NCBI GenBank assembly: GCA_002344005.1
Contig: DDTD01000026.1
Coordinates: forward strand, 1-17,025
Direction of reading: 5' to 3'
Length of the DNA stretch: 17,025 nucleotides
Source of the DNA: Ignavibacteria bacterium UBA2373
Lineage (GTDB): Bacteria > Bacteroidota > Ignavibacteria > Kapaibacteriales > UBA961
A program made the position numbers and the translations under genes. Shown here piece by piece: positions 8,575 through 16,175 of this stretch; positions within the stretch are counted from its first letter, which is position 1, and each line of letters opens with the position of its first letter. The notes under the pieces were generated by a model. That model made no database searches, was not told the DNA's origin, and worked only from the letters and a program-made list of their open reading frames with translations.

Positions 8575-9776
8575 ATAAACAAATAACCATCGCTGCAACT
8601 GTGCTTTTCTCATTATTGATTATTGCTACAATAGCTGAATATTCTCGTCCTAAGCCATTAAATTGGGAAGGAAGTTACTCAAGGTATGATAAAATACCTT
8701 ATGGTACAAAGATATTTCACGACATTTTACCTTCGATAATTTCTGCTGACACACTTATAGATTTTAGCGATACTCCCTATGAATTTTACGAAGTGTTTTC
8801 AGATACCACTTCCTCTGTATATATATCTGTCAGTCGAGAATTTAAAGCAGATAGTTTAGACACACAGGCATTACGCGATTTTGCAGAACTAGGAAATACG
8901 GTATTTATTGCAGCTTATCAATATTCTCGGGATTTTGAAAATGGAATGAAGATTAGCTGTGATTTTAATTACTCCAATAGACAAGACACATCCCATAGTG
9001 AAAACTTTGTAAGTCCATATTTAAAAGTGAAAAAGCCTTTTATTCTAAGGCGAGGATTTTATCATGCATATTTTGATTCCGTAGATGCTACAAATACGAC
9101 GATTATGGCTGTGGATAGTAATAATTATCCCACCTTAGTCCGCCTTGATGTGGGTAGAGGTGAAATTATTTTGTCTTCCAATCCGCTTGCCTTTACCAAT
9201 TATACATTTATGCACCCTTACAACTATGGTTATATCGAAAGAGTTTTGTCCATGATACCCGAAGGCAAATCTACGATATATTGGTCTGATTATTATTCAA
9301 TCGGTGGACAAGAATCTCCATCGCCTTTTCGAGCATGGTTGCAAAATCCGGCATTGAAATATGTTCTATGGTTGGGAATAATTACGACTTTGTTATATTT
9401 ATTCCTTTATGGACGACGGAAGCAAAGAATGATTCCTGTGATGATGCCGCCATCGAATATGACATTGGAGTTTACAAAAACTGTTGGTACATTATACTTC
9501 GAACATGGCAATCACAAAAATCTTGCTGAAAAGAAAATACTCCATTTCTTGGAATTTATCCGGTCACGTTTTTATTTGAAAACGAATGAGTTGGATGCGA
9601 GTTTTGTTGAGCAGTTGGCGGAACGTACAAGTATTGATATTGTTCAATTGCAACATCTTTTTGCCCATATTCGCTCAATTCGTTCATCGGCATCAATTTC
9701 GGAGGAATCTTTGGTAGCACTTTCAGCTTCTATTGATAGTGTTTACAGAGATTGTGGCGAATACAAAGGAATATGA
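8571..9776 (+). CDS. DUF4350 domain-containing membrane protein
   Basis: A 401-residue protein. An N-terminal membrane anchor (about 5-23) is followed by the typical DUF4350 opening NWEGSYSRYDKIPYGTKIF at 31-49. An extracytoplasmic domain of about 215 residues ends with RGEIILSSNPLAFTNY near 196-211, a fold resembling inactive glutamine-amidotransferase-like domains. A second transmembrane helix lies at about 263-280, after which a cytoplasmic helical tail of about 120 residues begins GRRKQR. In Bacteroidota this gene usually lies directly before a MoxR AAA+ ATPase and a DUF58 protein; here an ECF sigma factor follows instead. It overlaps the DUF4129 gene by 4 nt (ATGA) and is the last gene of the coupled run. 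Molecular function is unknown. Confidence 0.83.
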   Translation: MNKQITIAATVLFSLLIIATIAEYSRPKPLNWEGSYSRYDKIPYGTKIFHDILPSIISADTLIDFSDTPYEFYEVFSDTTSSVYISVSREFKADSLDTQALRDFAELGNTVFIAAYQYSRDFENGMKISCDFNYSNRQDTSHSENFVSPYLKVKKPFILRRGFYHAYFDSVDATNTTIMAVDSNNYPTLVRLDVGRGEIILSSNPLAFTNYTFMHPYNYGYIERVLSMIPEGKSTIYWSDYYSIGGQESPSPFRAWLQNPALKYVLWLGIITTLLYLFLYGRRKQRMIPVMMPPSNMTLEFTKTVGTLYFEHGNHKNLAEKKILHFLEFIRSRFYLKTNELDASFVEQLAERTSIDIVQLQHLFAHIRSIRSSASISEESLVALSASIDSVYRDCGEYKGI

Positions 9777-9836
9777 TTGTCGCTGTAACAATCTTCTCAA
9801 TTGAGGTTTACTCTTTGCGTAACTGTGTGGGAGATT

Positions 9837-10400
9837 ATGAAACGTATATACTCTGATATGTCTGATGATGAGCTTTTTGGTCTTATGGGGCAAGATTCCC
9901 ATAAAGCTGAGGGGTGCTTTGCAGAGTTATATGCACGTCATTCACCACGGGTTAATGCCTATTGTAAACGTATAATGGGCGATAAAATGGCAGCACAAGA
10001 CGCTTTTCAAGAAACATTTACCAAGTTCTTTAAAAGTGCTTCACAAGAGAGAAATATGACAAATACACCTGCGTTTTTACTGAGAATTGCTCGGAATGTA
10101 TGTTTGAATATGAAGCGCGGCGAGAAAAAAACGGTGGAAATTGAAGATTTTCATTTACCCAGTGAATCCCCGGCTTATGAAAAAAGTGAGTTGTTGAAGT
10201 TGATTATGTCAGCTCTTGAACTCGTACCTTTTGATTATCGTGAAGCATTTGTCTTGCGTGAATATGACGGTTTATCGTATCAAGAGATAGCAGATGTGAC
10301 AGAAACCTCAATGGCAACAGTGAAAATTAGGATTTTTAGAGCTAAAGATAAGTTACGACAAATCCTCGCACCGTATTTGCATGATTTAAATAAAGTGTGA
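9837..10400 (+). CDS. ECF-type RNA polymerase sigma factor
   Basis: A 187-residue sigma-70 family factor with only regions 2 and 4. Region 2 is at about 26-96, with the core-binding helix QDAFQETFTKFF at 54-65 and the -10 recognition end LLRIARNVCLNMKRGE at 81-96. Region 4 is at about 122-176, with the helix-turn-helix LSYQEIADVTETSMATVKIR at 146-165. It should direct core polymerase to a small stress regulon, likely including its own operon. The ATG at 9837 has GGGAG about 4 nt upstream; a TTG-initiated extension to 9801 is unlikely. The next gene, 52 bp downstream, carries an anti-sigma-like N-terminus, the usual partner arrangement. No ECF-type promoter motif could be assigned with confidence. 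Confidence 0.92.
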   Translation: MKRIYSDMSDDELFGLMGQDSHKAEGCFAELYARHSPRVNAYCKRIMGDKMAAQDAFQETFTKFFKSASQERNMTNTPAFLLRIARNVCLNMKRGEKKTVEIEDFHLPSESPAYEKSELLKLIMSALELVPFDYREAFVLREYDGLSYQEIADVTETSMATVKIRIFRAKDKLRQILAPYLHDLNKV

Positions 10401-10452
10401 TTATGGTACTTGATAATGTTTTTAGTATAGAAAAAAATTAAGGAATACTATA

Positions 10453-11685
10453 ATGGAAGAGTTTACACCATCGGAAAAACTGATACTATATCTTGACGGT
10501 GAATTACCCCAAGATCAAGAATTAGAATTGTTTTCCCTTCTTGCTTCAAGCACGGACTTACGTGCAGAGATGCGTGAGGGCTTGGCGATACGTGCGGCAA
10601 TCGGCGGTGATATTGATGCTTTTACTCCTTCGACAGCACAAACGAGTGCTGTTTTTTCAGGACTCGGATTTACTCCTCCTTATCAACAAAACCCCTCTCA
10701 AAAAACATCATCACGATATGTCTGGGTGCCCATACTATGGCTTTTGGGCGGCTTATGTATAGGTGGGGGAATAGCTCATTGGTTTACGCAAAACCTTTTA
10801 AACCAAGAATTTGCACATGAAAAAACAGCTTTGAACAATACAATTGCCCAATTACAGAGTGAGAAAAATCGGCAAAAACCTGCCGTGATGTCTTCGATGG
10901 CAATAGAACCGTCAGAGTCCGTCATCACTGAGAAACCCCTTGTTAAAACAGTGATAGTCTATCGTGACCGTTTTATATCGCCAGATAATTCAAAGTCGGA
11001 TAGTAACCTTTATGAAACCGTTGAAACAACAATACAGGAAAACAGTGACCGGACGGACGATATTACTGAAAATATTAGTATAGTATATAATCAGCAAGTG
11101 TATAATAAAAAAGAGGATATCTTGACAATGCCAAATTCTGTACCTACATTGTCATCATCGCTACAGAATATGCAACCGATGTTCTCATCATCTGTTTTTC
11201 CAAAATTTTGGACACAGATACGAGGAATCGGAACTGTATCGCAATATCCGAATATATCCGCAAATGCAGCGGTCACTGGATTAAGCAATATCAATGTAGC
11301 ATTAGGGTATTCTTTTAATCCTAATATTGCTGCGGGCATTGAAATTGGACGTGAGCCATTTATGTTAAAGTACAGCGGCACTGTGAATGGACGCACTGTA
11401 CGTTATGAACAACAAAGTTCAATGTTATTGGGTGGTTTGATTGTGCAGGGGAGAGCAAACCCCATAGAAAGTTTGATGGGTTTGCAACCGGTTGGAACTT
11501 TATTTCTCGGTGGCTCAGAAATTGGAATGATGGGTAGAGTAAGTTCCGGCATCTATTATCCGTTAAGTGCCAATGTCTCATTATATGGTGGTTTAGAGTA
11601 TGCGCTTATGAATTTTACGTATCAATCAAATTCATTTACAACACAAAAAGTAGGATTTACCTACGGACTTCAAGTAACATTCTGA
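10453..11685 (+). CDS. Candidate dual-membrane-spanning anti-sigma factor with C-terminal beta-barrel-like domain
   Basis: A 410-residue protein of unusual build. Residues 5-50 resemble a zinc-less anti-sigma domain: ILYLDGELPQDQELELFSLL matches the YLDGEL...E..L pattern of zf-HC2 anti-sigma factors, but the CxxC is replaced by SSTDLRAEM. A single transmembrane helix lies at about 89-110. A polar linker with a short heptad-like stretch (112-142) runs to about 250. Residues 252-410 show alternating hydrophobic/Gly/aromatic strands (for example VALGYSFNPNIAAGIEIG and SLYGGLEYALMNF) and end in the outer-membrane-like YGLQVTF with a C-terminal Phe. The inferred topology is cytoplasm, inner membrane, periplasm, outer membrane. 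It follows the ECF sigma gene, its probable target. Dual-membrane-spanning anti-sigma (Dma) proteins of this plan are known in Bacteroides; orthology is untested. A separate periplasmic beta domain is the alternative. Confidence 0.7.
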   Translation: MEEFTPSEKLILYLDGELPQDQELELFSLLASSTDLRAEMREGLAIRAAIGGDIDAFTPSTAQTSAVFSGLGFTPPYQQNPSQKTSSRYVWVPILWLLGGLCIGGGIAHWFTQNLLNQEFAHEKTALNNTIAQLQSEKNRQKPAVMSSMAIEPSESVITEKPLVKTVIVYRDRFISPDNSKSDSNLYETVETTIQENSDRTDDITENISIVYNQQVYNKKEDILTMPNSVPTLSSSLQNMQPMFSSSVFPKFWTQIRGIGTVSQYPNISANAAVTGLSNINVALGYSFNPNIAAGIEIGREPFMLKYSGTVNGRTVRYEQQSSMLLGGLIVQGRANPIESLMGLQPVGTLFLGGSEIGMMGRVSSGIYYPLSANVSLYGGLEYALMNFTYQSNSFTTQKVGFTYGLQVTF

Positions 11686-11701
11686 TGAACAGGTGGACAC
11701 T

Positions 11702-12379
11702 ATGAAACATATACATTTAGCATTCTTTTGTGCAGCTCTCCTTCTTGTGAGTAGTGGTTGTAAAAATCCTACGGAATTAGATGGTGAGCCGCCTATTGTT
11801 ATCAAAGACCCTGTTCCGGCTGTTGCACTTATGCCGATAGAAGTCAAGGGTGATGGTGATTATGATGGATTTACTGATGAGGTACGTTGGATGCCTCGGG
11901 AGTTCAGGCGTCTTGCTGCCTCTATAGATACGTCAGATGAAAAGAATGTATTGCTGACATTACGTGGTTCTATTGCAGCAAGTTTAGTGAATTTTTCACC
12001 GCAAAAAATCCAACCGGGTCGAGTATTTCATGAAATTAAGGAAATAGTTATCAAGTGCGATAGTTTACCTGTTGGGCAGCCGTACTTACGAGATGATTTG
12101 ATTGATAATAAAGTCGAAGTGCTTTTCCTCATTAAGACCTATGATCGAAAAATGAACGGCGTTCTTGACACAAATTCACGCTATATTCCGCTCTCGGATA
12201 TTGATTCATTCAGTACGTTCAGTATGAGAATCCGCCACAATCTTTTATTACCTAATAGCTCAGAACGTAAATTGGTGATTGTCAAATGTGACTTTAGTAT
12301 CTTTTTCCCACAGGCACAACCGGGCAGTAAAAAAGTGAGATTGAATGGACGCTCTGAGTTGTTCTTTAGGATGCCATAA
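11702..12379 (+). CDS. Putative lipoprotein of unknown function, third gene of the sigma operon
   Basis: A 225-residue protein with a lipoprotein signal peptide: MKHIHLAFF start, hydrophobic core, and lipobox LVSSGC with the acylated cysteine at position 20. The mature part begins KNPTELDGEPP and is predicted mostly beta (for example RKLVIVKCDFSIFF). No catalytic motif or known family is recognised. The ATG at 11702 is chosen because AGGTGG lies about 5 nt upstream; a GTG at 11693 in the same frame would overlap that site. It starts 16 nt after the anti-sigma/barrel gene and is very likely cotranscribed with it. That position suggests a ligand, sensor accessory or stress-induced product of the sigma system, but this is inference. 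It converges on the YraN-like gene with only 20 bp between and no visible terminator hairpin. Confidence 0.75.
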   Translation: MKHIHLAFFCAALLLVSSGCKNPTELDGEPPIVIKDPVPAVALMPIEVKGDGDYDGFTDEVRWMPREFRRLAASIDTSDEKNVLLTLRGSIAASLVNFSPQKIQPGRVFHEIKEIVIKCDSLPVGQPYLRDDLIDNKVEVLFLIKTYDRKMNGVLDTNSRYIPLSDIDSFSTFSMRIRHNLLLPNSSERKLVIVKCDFSIFFPQAQPGSKKVRLNGRSELFFRMP

Positions 12380-12399
12380 CACCAAGCATTCAGATTTAG

Positions 12400-12789
12400 T
12401 CAGAAAGCGTTTTCTATATGGCGAATGATAGGAGGTTCCACAGAACATTCCATAGCAATTACGTCAAACCTGCAAGGAGAATTCCAGCGTTTATGTGTGT
12501 AAAGATAGCCTTCCGCTGCTCTTCGTAGAGCTTTGATTTTACTTTGTGTTACTGCGTATTCCGGTTCGCCGTATTTAGTATTCCAACGAGCTTTGACTTC
12601 GACAAAAACGAGTATATTTTCATATTGGGCAATGATGTCAATTTCTCCATGTTTACCAAAATGAAAATTGCGTTTGATAATTTTATAACCGGATTGTTCA
12701 AGATATTCGGCGGCTTTCTCCTCGGCGAGTGCCCCTTTATCACGTAAATTCTCTGAAGGAGAGTTGGTATGTGTCGGGATGTTTTCCAT
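12400..12789 (-). CDS. yraN: UPF0102 (YraN) family protein, endonuclease-like fold
   Basis: A 129-residue protein, close to the usual ~120 of UPF0102. The restriction-endonuclease-like core is intact: KGALAEEKAAEYLEQSGY at 18-35, HGEIDIIAQ at 47-55 with the conserved Asp D51, FVEVKAR at 62-68 carrying the E-x-K pair (E64, K66), and CRFDVIAM at 106-113. The family resembles Holliday-junction resolvase-type nucleases, but its cellular role is still unsettled; a DNA repair or uptake role is inference. The ATG at 12789 is chosen because the upstream 18 codons (to 12843) are outside family bounds and would include the candidate promoter. It stands alone, divergent from the PpiD-like gene and convergent with the lipoprotein gene. 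Confidence 0.92.
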   Translation of the reverse strand: MENIPTHTNSPSENLRDKGALAEEKAAEYLEQSGYKIIKRNFHFGKHGEIDIIAQYENILVFVEVKARWNTKYGEPEYAVTQSKIKALRRAAEGYLYTHKRWNSPCRFDVIAMECSVEPPIIRHIENAF

Positions 12790-12811
12790 TGATTTAGTTA
12801 GGTTTTTGCAG

Positions 12812-12843
12812 CAAAAATAGAGACTAATTCCTTGAAAAACCAA
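12812..12843 (-). promoter_or_regulatory. Candidate Bacteroidota-type promoter for the YraN-like gene
   Basis: Read on the minus strand, TTG at 12843-12841 is followed after 21 nt by TATTTTTG at 12819-12812. This fits the Bacteroidota consensus TTG-N17-23-TAnnTTTG. Transcription would begin shortly after, leaving a leader of roughly 20 nt before the ATG at 12789. Confidence 0.5.
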
Positions 12844-12884
12844 GAAAATTGGGTAAAAAACAGATTCTAATCAGTGAAAAGCCG

Positions 12885-12892
12885 TATTTTTG
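12885..12892 (+). promoter_or_regulatory. Candidate -7 promoter element for the PpiD-like gene
   Basis: TATTTTTG matches TAnnTTTG and lies in the divergent gap between the YraN-like and PpiD-like genes. It predicts a leader of about 115 nt before the ATG at 13013. No TTG is seen at the usual distance, so this is weaker than the minus-strand candidate. The leader holds no recognised riboswitch or stable hairpin. Confidence 0.35.
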
Positions 12893-13012
12893 TGTCCGCT
12901 AATCCAAATCCATAAGCGAGTTGTCAGTATTGACTATTCGAGGATGGATTCTTTTTTTGCAGCAAATAACAAGTTTCATCAATATTTAAACAGACAAGGA
13001 GAAGCAGAAGCT

Positions 13013-15190
13013 ATGGGCGTATTGACGCGCATGAGAGAGGTATCTCCCTTCATTATCGGAGCGGGTGTTATTATTTTTATCGGGTTTATGGCTTTCGGTG
13101 ATGTGCCATGGACGCAAATAACATCCGGAAATAATCAAAATGTAATAGGTATCGTTAATGGTACAGAGATTCCTTATGATGAGTTTCTGAAAAGAGTTCA
13201 ACAGATGGTTGATCAACAAAGACAGGGCAAACCCGATGCCGAAGTTGACGATGCACAAATACGTCAGCAAGTGTGGGATCAGATGGTACAAGAACTTCTT
13301 ATTAAACAAGAAGCAGAACGTGCCGGCATTGCAGTCAGTGATGAAGAAATGATTGATATCATGATAGACAATCCGCCGGATTATCTTACGCAAAGTTTTA
13401 AAGACTCGACAGGTGCCTTTGACAGAAAACGTTATTTACAAGTTATTACCAAGCCTGAGTCCATTGGAGAAGAAATAGCAAAAGCGCAGCAACAAGGACG
13501 TTTAGATCCTTCTATAAACCCTGACTCTGAAGTGGTAAAACTTAAATCGCAGTTGCTTCTGATTGAAAAAGGTATTCGTGAATCAAAAGTTGCCGAAAAC
13601 TTACAATTGGCTTTGGGATTGTCAAATTCTGTCATGTCGCCGACATTTGTGAAACAAAAGTATATATCAGAAAATTCTGTAGCTGATATGCGCTATATCG
13701 TCTTCGACGGAAATTCGGTGCCAGATAAAGATGTGGCTGTAACACCACAAGAAGTAGAAGCATATTATGCAAAAAATAAACAGTATTACAAACAAAAGCC
13801 TGTTCGTAAACTAAAATATTTAGCATTCAATATTGTGCCTTCCAAAGAAGATTCAGCAAATACACGTAAAAAAATTAATACGCTTTCTACTTCAATGCAA
13901 AAAGTCGTTACGCCGGAGCAAAAAGATTCATTATACACATATTTGAGTTCAGTATTTCCTGTGAATAAAGTATCATTTACAGGAATACAAAGTCTTGATC
14001 CTGTGCGCAAAGCGTTTATTCTTGGTCGTGCACCCAAAGATATAGTCGGACCCGTTAATTTATCGGATGGTACGTATTTCTTTTATATAGACAGCACACG
14101 TACTGGCGTAAATGAATTAGCAAGTGTTGCACATATTTTAATCAGAACAAATAATAATAAAGATAGTGCAAAAACAATAGCAAACGATGTTTATAAAAAG
14201 CTAAAAGGCGGAGCAGATTTTGCTGAATTAGCAAGAACGATGTCACAAGATCCGGGTTCTGCTCAAAAAGGTGGCGTTTATGAGTTCTTCCCTAAGGGTC
14301 GTATGGTCAAACCGTTCGAGGAAGCATCATTTAATAACCCTATTGGAACACTTGTTCCGCCTGTCGAAACAGAATACGGCTATCATGTTATTAAAGTGCT
14401 GGATAAGTCATCAGATGAAATCGCTTATTCAGAATTTAAATTCACAACATCAATTTCAACGGCAACAAAAAATAAAATTCGCTTAGAAGCAAAAAATGCA
14501 AAACAACTTTTGGAGAATGGTCAGAATATTGACTCCTTAGCAAAAACATTGAAACGAGTTGCGTCCGAAACGCCATTTTTTGAGCGTTCCACGCCTGTAC
14601 TTAGTTCTGTGGCATTAACTGATTTTGCTTTTAGTAATGATGTCAATGCTGTATCTGAACCGCGCGAATTGAAAGGTTTTGGGGTTGTGGTGGCTCAAGT
14701 TTCGCAAGTACGCACTCGTGGTGTAAAGCCGATTGAAGATGTTACTGAAGAAATCACGGCAGAATTGAAAAGAGTGAAACGATTGGATATAGTAAAAAAA
14801 CGTGCAGAAGCTTTATATGCTAAGATTAAAGGTCAGCCGATTGATGCTGCATTGAATGCCGATCCGTCAATTGAAATTCGTAATGTAGCACAATTGAAAG
14901 ATAATGGCAATATACCCGGTTATGCAAGCGATGTATCATTTACAGCCCAAGTATTTGCAAAGCCTTCATTTAATAAAGTATCTGAGCCAATTCGGGGACA
15001 ATCAGCATATTTTATTGCACAAGTGAATAGTTTGCAGAAAGCAGATGAAGCAAAATTTGCAACCGAATCGAAAGCTTTGTATGATCAATTATCAAATCAG
15101 GCGAAGGGCAGTGCATACTATCGTTGGTTTGCTAAAGTAAAAGAGAATGCAGAAATTGAAGATTTCAGAACAAAATTCTACAATGATTAA
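13013..15190 (+). CDS. PpiD/SurA-like periplasmic peptidyl-prolyl cis-trans isomerase
   Basis: A 725-residue inner-membrane-anchored periplasmic folding factor. A short cytoplasmic N-terminus (MGVLTRMREVSPF) precedes a single membrane helix (about 11-29). A SurA_N/PpiD_N-type chaperone region of helices (about 43-215) begins VIGIVNGTEIPYDEFLKRVQ. One clear parvulin rotamase domain follows at about 370-464, with VAHILIRT, GADFAELARTMSQDPGS, GGVYEFFPKGRMVKPFEEAS and GYHVIKVL. The C-terminal part resumes a chaperone-like fold. E. coli PpiD is ~620 residues, so this is somewhat longer. It should assist folding of exported and outer-membrane proteins. The ATG at 13013 is chosen because AAGGAG lies 11 nt upstream and the product then starts like PpiD; in-frame upstream starts at 12947 and 12890 are less likely. 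A terminator follows. Confidence 0.87.
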   Translation: MGVLTRMREVSPFIIGAGVIIFIGFMAFGDVPWTQITSGNNQNVIGIVNGTEIPYDEFLKRVQQMVDQQRQGKPDAEVDDAQIRQQVWDQMVQELLIKQEAERAGIAVSDEEMIDIMIDNPPDYLTQSFKDSTGAFDRKRYLQVITKPESIGEEIAKAQQQGRLDPSINPDSEVVKLKSQLLLIEKGIRESKVAENLQLALGLSNSVMSPTFVKQKYISENSVADMRYIVFDGNSVPDKDVAVTPQEVEAYYAKNKQYYKQKPVRKLKYLAFNIVPSKEDSANTRKKINTLSTSMQKVVTPEQKDSLYTYLSSVFPVNKVSFTGIQSLDPVRKAFILGRAPKDIVGPVNLSDGTYFFYIDSTRTGVNELASVAHILIRTNNNKDSAKTIANDVYKKLKGGADFAELARTMSQDPGSAQKGGVYEFFPKGRMVKPFEEASFNNPIGTLVPPVETEYGYHVIKVLDKSSDEIAYSEFKFTTSISTATKNKIRLEAKNAKQLLENGQNIDSLAKTLKRVASETPFFERSTPVLSSVALTDFAFSNDVNAVSEPRELKGFGVVVAQVSQVRTRGVKPIEDVTEEITAELKRVKRLDIVKKRAEALYAKIKGQPIDAALNADPSIEIRNVAQLKDNGNIPGYASDVSFTAQVFAKPSFNKVSEPIRGQSAYFIAQVNSLQKADEAKFATESKALYDQLSNQAKGSAYYRWFAKVKENAEIEDFRTKFYND

Positions 15191-15216
15191 GTTGAAGTTT
15201 AATAGTTAATCGTCAG

Positions 15217-15247
15217 AACCTCACGATTTGTCGTGGGGTTTTTTTTT
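15217..15247 (+). terminator. Rho-independent terminator after the PpiD-like gene
   Basis: A 10-bp stem (15217-15226 with 15231-15240, one T-G wobble) closes the tetraloop TTTG and runs straight into nine consecutive Ts (15239-15247). It starts 26 nt after the PpiD-like stop. It ends only 9 nt before the hpnC ATG, leaving little room for a separate promoter and ribosome-binding site. Confidence 0.88.
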
Positions 15248-15256
15248 ACCGTATTC

Positions 15257-16171
15257 ATGAAGTTTAGACCGGACGAAATACGCGATTTATGTACAGCATC
15301 AGGCGGACGTTTTGCGGTTGCGGAAACTCAAGCTGCATTCCAATGGTGTAAAAGGCTGGCTTTGGGGCATTATGAAAATTTTCCTGTAGGGTCAGTGCTT
15401 ATTCCCAAGATGCAAAGACCTCACTTCTTTTCCGTCTATGCCTTTAGCAGAATAGCTGATGATATTGCCGATGAACCCGGATTCACGCAGGAAGAACGAT
15501 CTGCTCTACTTCAGCAATACGAATCCTTGTTGCTCCATCATTCCGCACAAAGCACTCATCCTATATTCAGAAGCTTGGATGTAAGTATTAGAGTTTGTTC
15601 AATACCTTTGCAGCCGTTATTGCATCTTTTGGAAGCATTCAGACGAGATATATTCTTTGTGCGTCCTGTGACATTCGATGATATTTACGATTATTGCTCA
15701 TATTCCGCAAATCCTATCGGTGAGTTGGTATTGAGAATCTCCGGAGCATATTCAACGGAAAACCATCGTAAGTCGAACGCTATCTGTACTGCTTTGCAAA
15801 TGGTGAACTTTTGGCAGGATACATCAACGGATTTGCAAAGGGGACGAAATTATTATCCGGTAACATTATGCGGAGATTTGAGTTTTGATGCTCAAAATTT
15901 GGGAAATGACAAATTTTATACTAATTTTCAGTATATTTTGAATACCGTGGTTGATACAACATACACAAAATTTGATGAAGGACAATCTCTTATTGATTCA
16001 ATTCCTATGATGAGATTGCGCAGTGAGATTGCATTAACTGTCGTTTCCGGCAGATACATTCTTTCACAAGTTCATCAATTGGGTGTGAATATTTTGAACC
16101 ACAGGCCGGCTTTGTCGGCATCATCGTTTCCGTCAATATGTATTCGAACGCTGAAACTATTAATGAGGTGA
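15257..16171 (+). CDS. hpnC: Hydroxysqualene synthase HpnC (squalene/phytoene synthase family)
   Basis: A 304-residue trans-isoprenyl diphosphate synthase-fold protein. It has the opening HYENFPVGSVLIPKMQRPH at 38-56, the first aspartate-rich motif ADDIADE at 67-73, SANPIGELVLRISGAY at 150-165, and the second motif VNFWQDTSTDLQRGRNYYP at 183-201. The NFWQD variant is characteristic of HpnC, which converts presqualene diphosphate to hydroxysqualene in the HpnCDE squalene route. The ATG at 15257 is chosen: the frame extends to a GTG at 15233, but that lies inside the terminator stem. There is no obvious Shine-Dalgarno site. The stop is 4 nt before the hpnD ATG, so the pair is an operon. A generic phytoene synthase is less likely given the paired hpnD and the motif details. 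Confidence 0.88.
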   Translation: MKFRPDEIRDLCTASGGRFAVAETQAAFQWCKRLALGHYENFPVGSVLIPKMQRPHFFSVYAFSRIADDIADEPGFTQEERSALLQQYESLLLHHSAQSTHPIFRSLDVSIRVCSIPLQPLLHLLEAFRRDIFFVRPVTFDDIYDYCSYSANPIGELVLRISGAYSTENHRKSNAICTALQMVNFWQDTSTDLQRGRNYYPVTLCGDLSFDAQNLGNDKFYTNFQYILNTVVDTTYTKFDEGQSLIDSIPMMRLRSEIALTVVSGRYILSQVHQLGVNILNHRPALSASSFPSICIRTLKLLMR

Positions 16172-16175
16172 ATGT

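Noticed and set aside
9784..9836. Possible ECF autoregulatory promoter (GTAAC motifs near 9785 and 9819)
   Set aside because: GTAAC resembles some ECF -35 elements, but no matching -10 at a convincing distance was found, and short motifs like this occur by chance.
9801..9836. TTG-initiated extension of the sigma factor
   Set aside because: GGGAG sits a few bases before the ATG at 9837, and ECF factors normally begin close to region 2.
12380..12399. Shared terminator between the lipoprotein and YraN-like genes
   Set aside because: The 20-bp gap shows no inverted repeat with a T tract.
12890..13012. N-terminally extended PpiD-like protein
   Set aside because: The extension is not membrane-like or conserved in character; AAGGAG before 13013 and the MGVLTRMRE start fit the family.
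15233..15256. HpnC starting at the GTG at 15233
   Set aside because: The codons lie in the 3' arm and T tract of the terminator and would encode MGFFFTVF, unlike HpnC.
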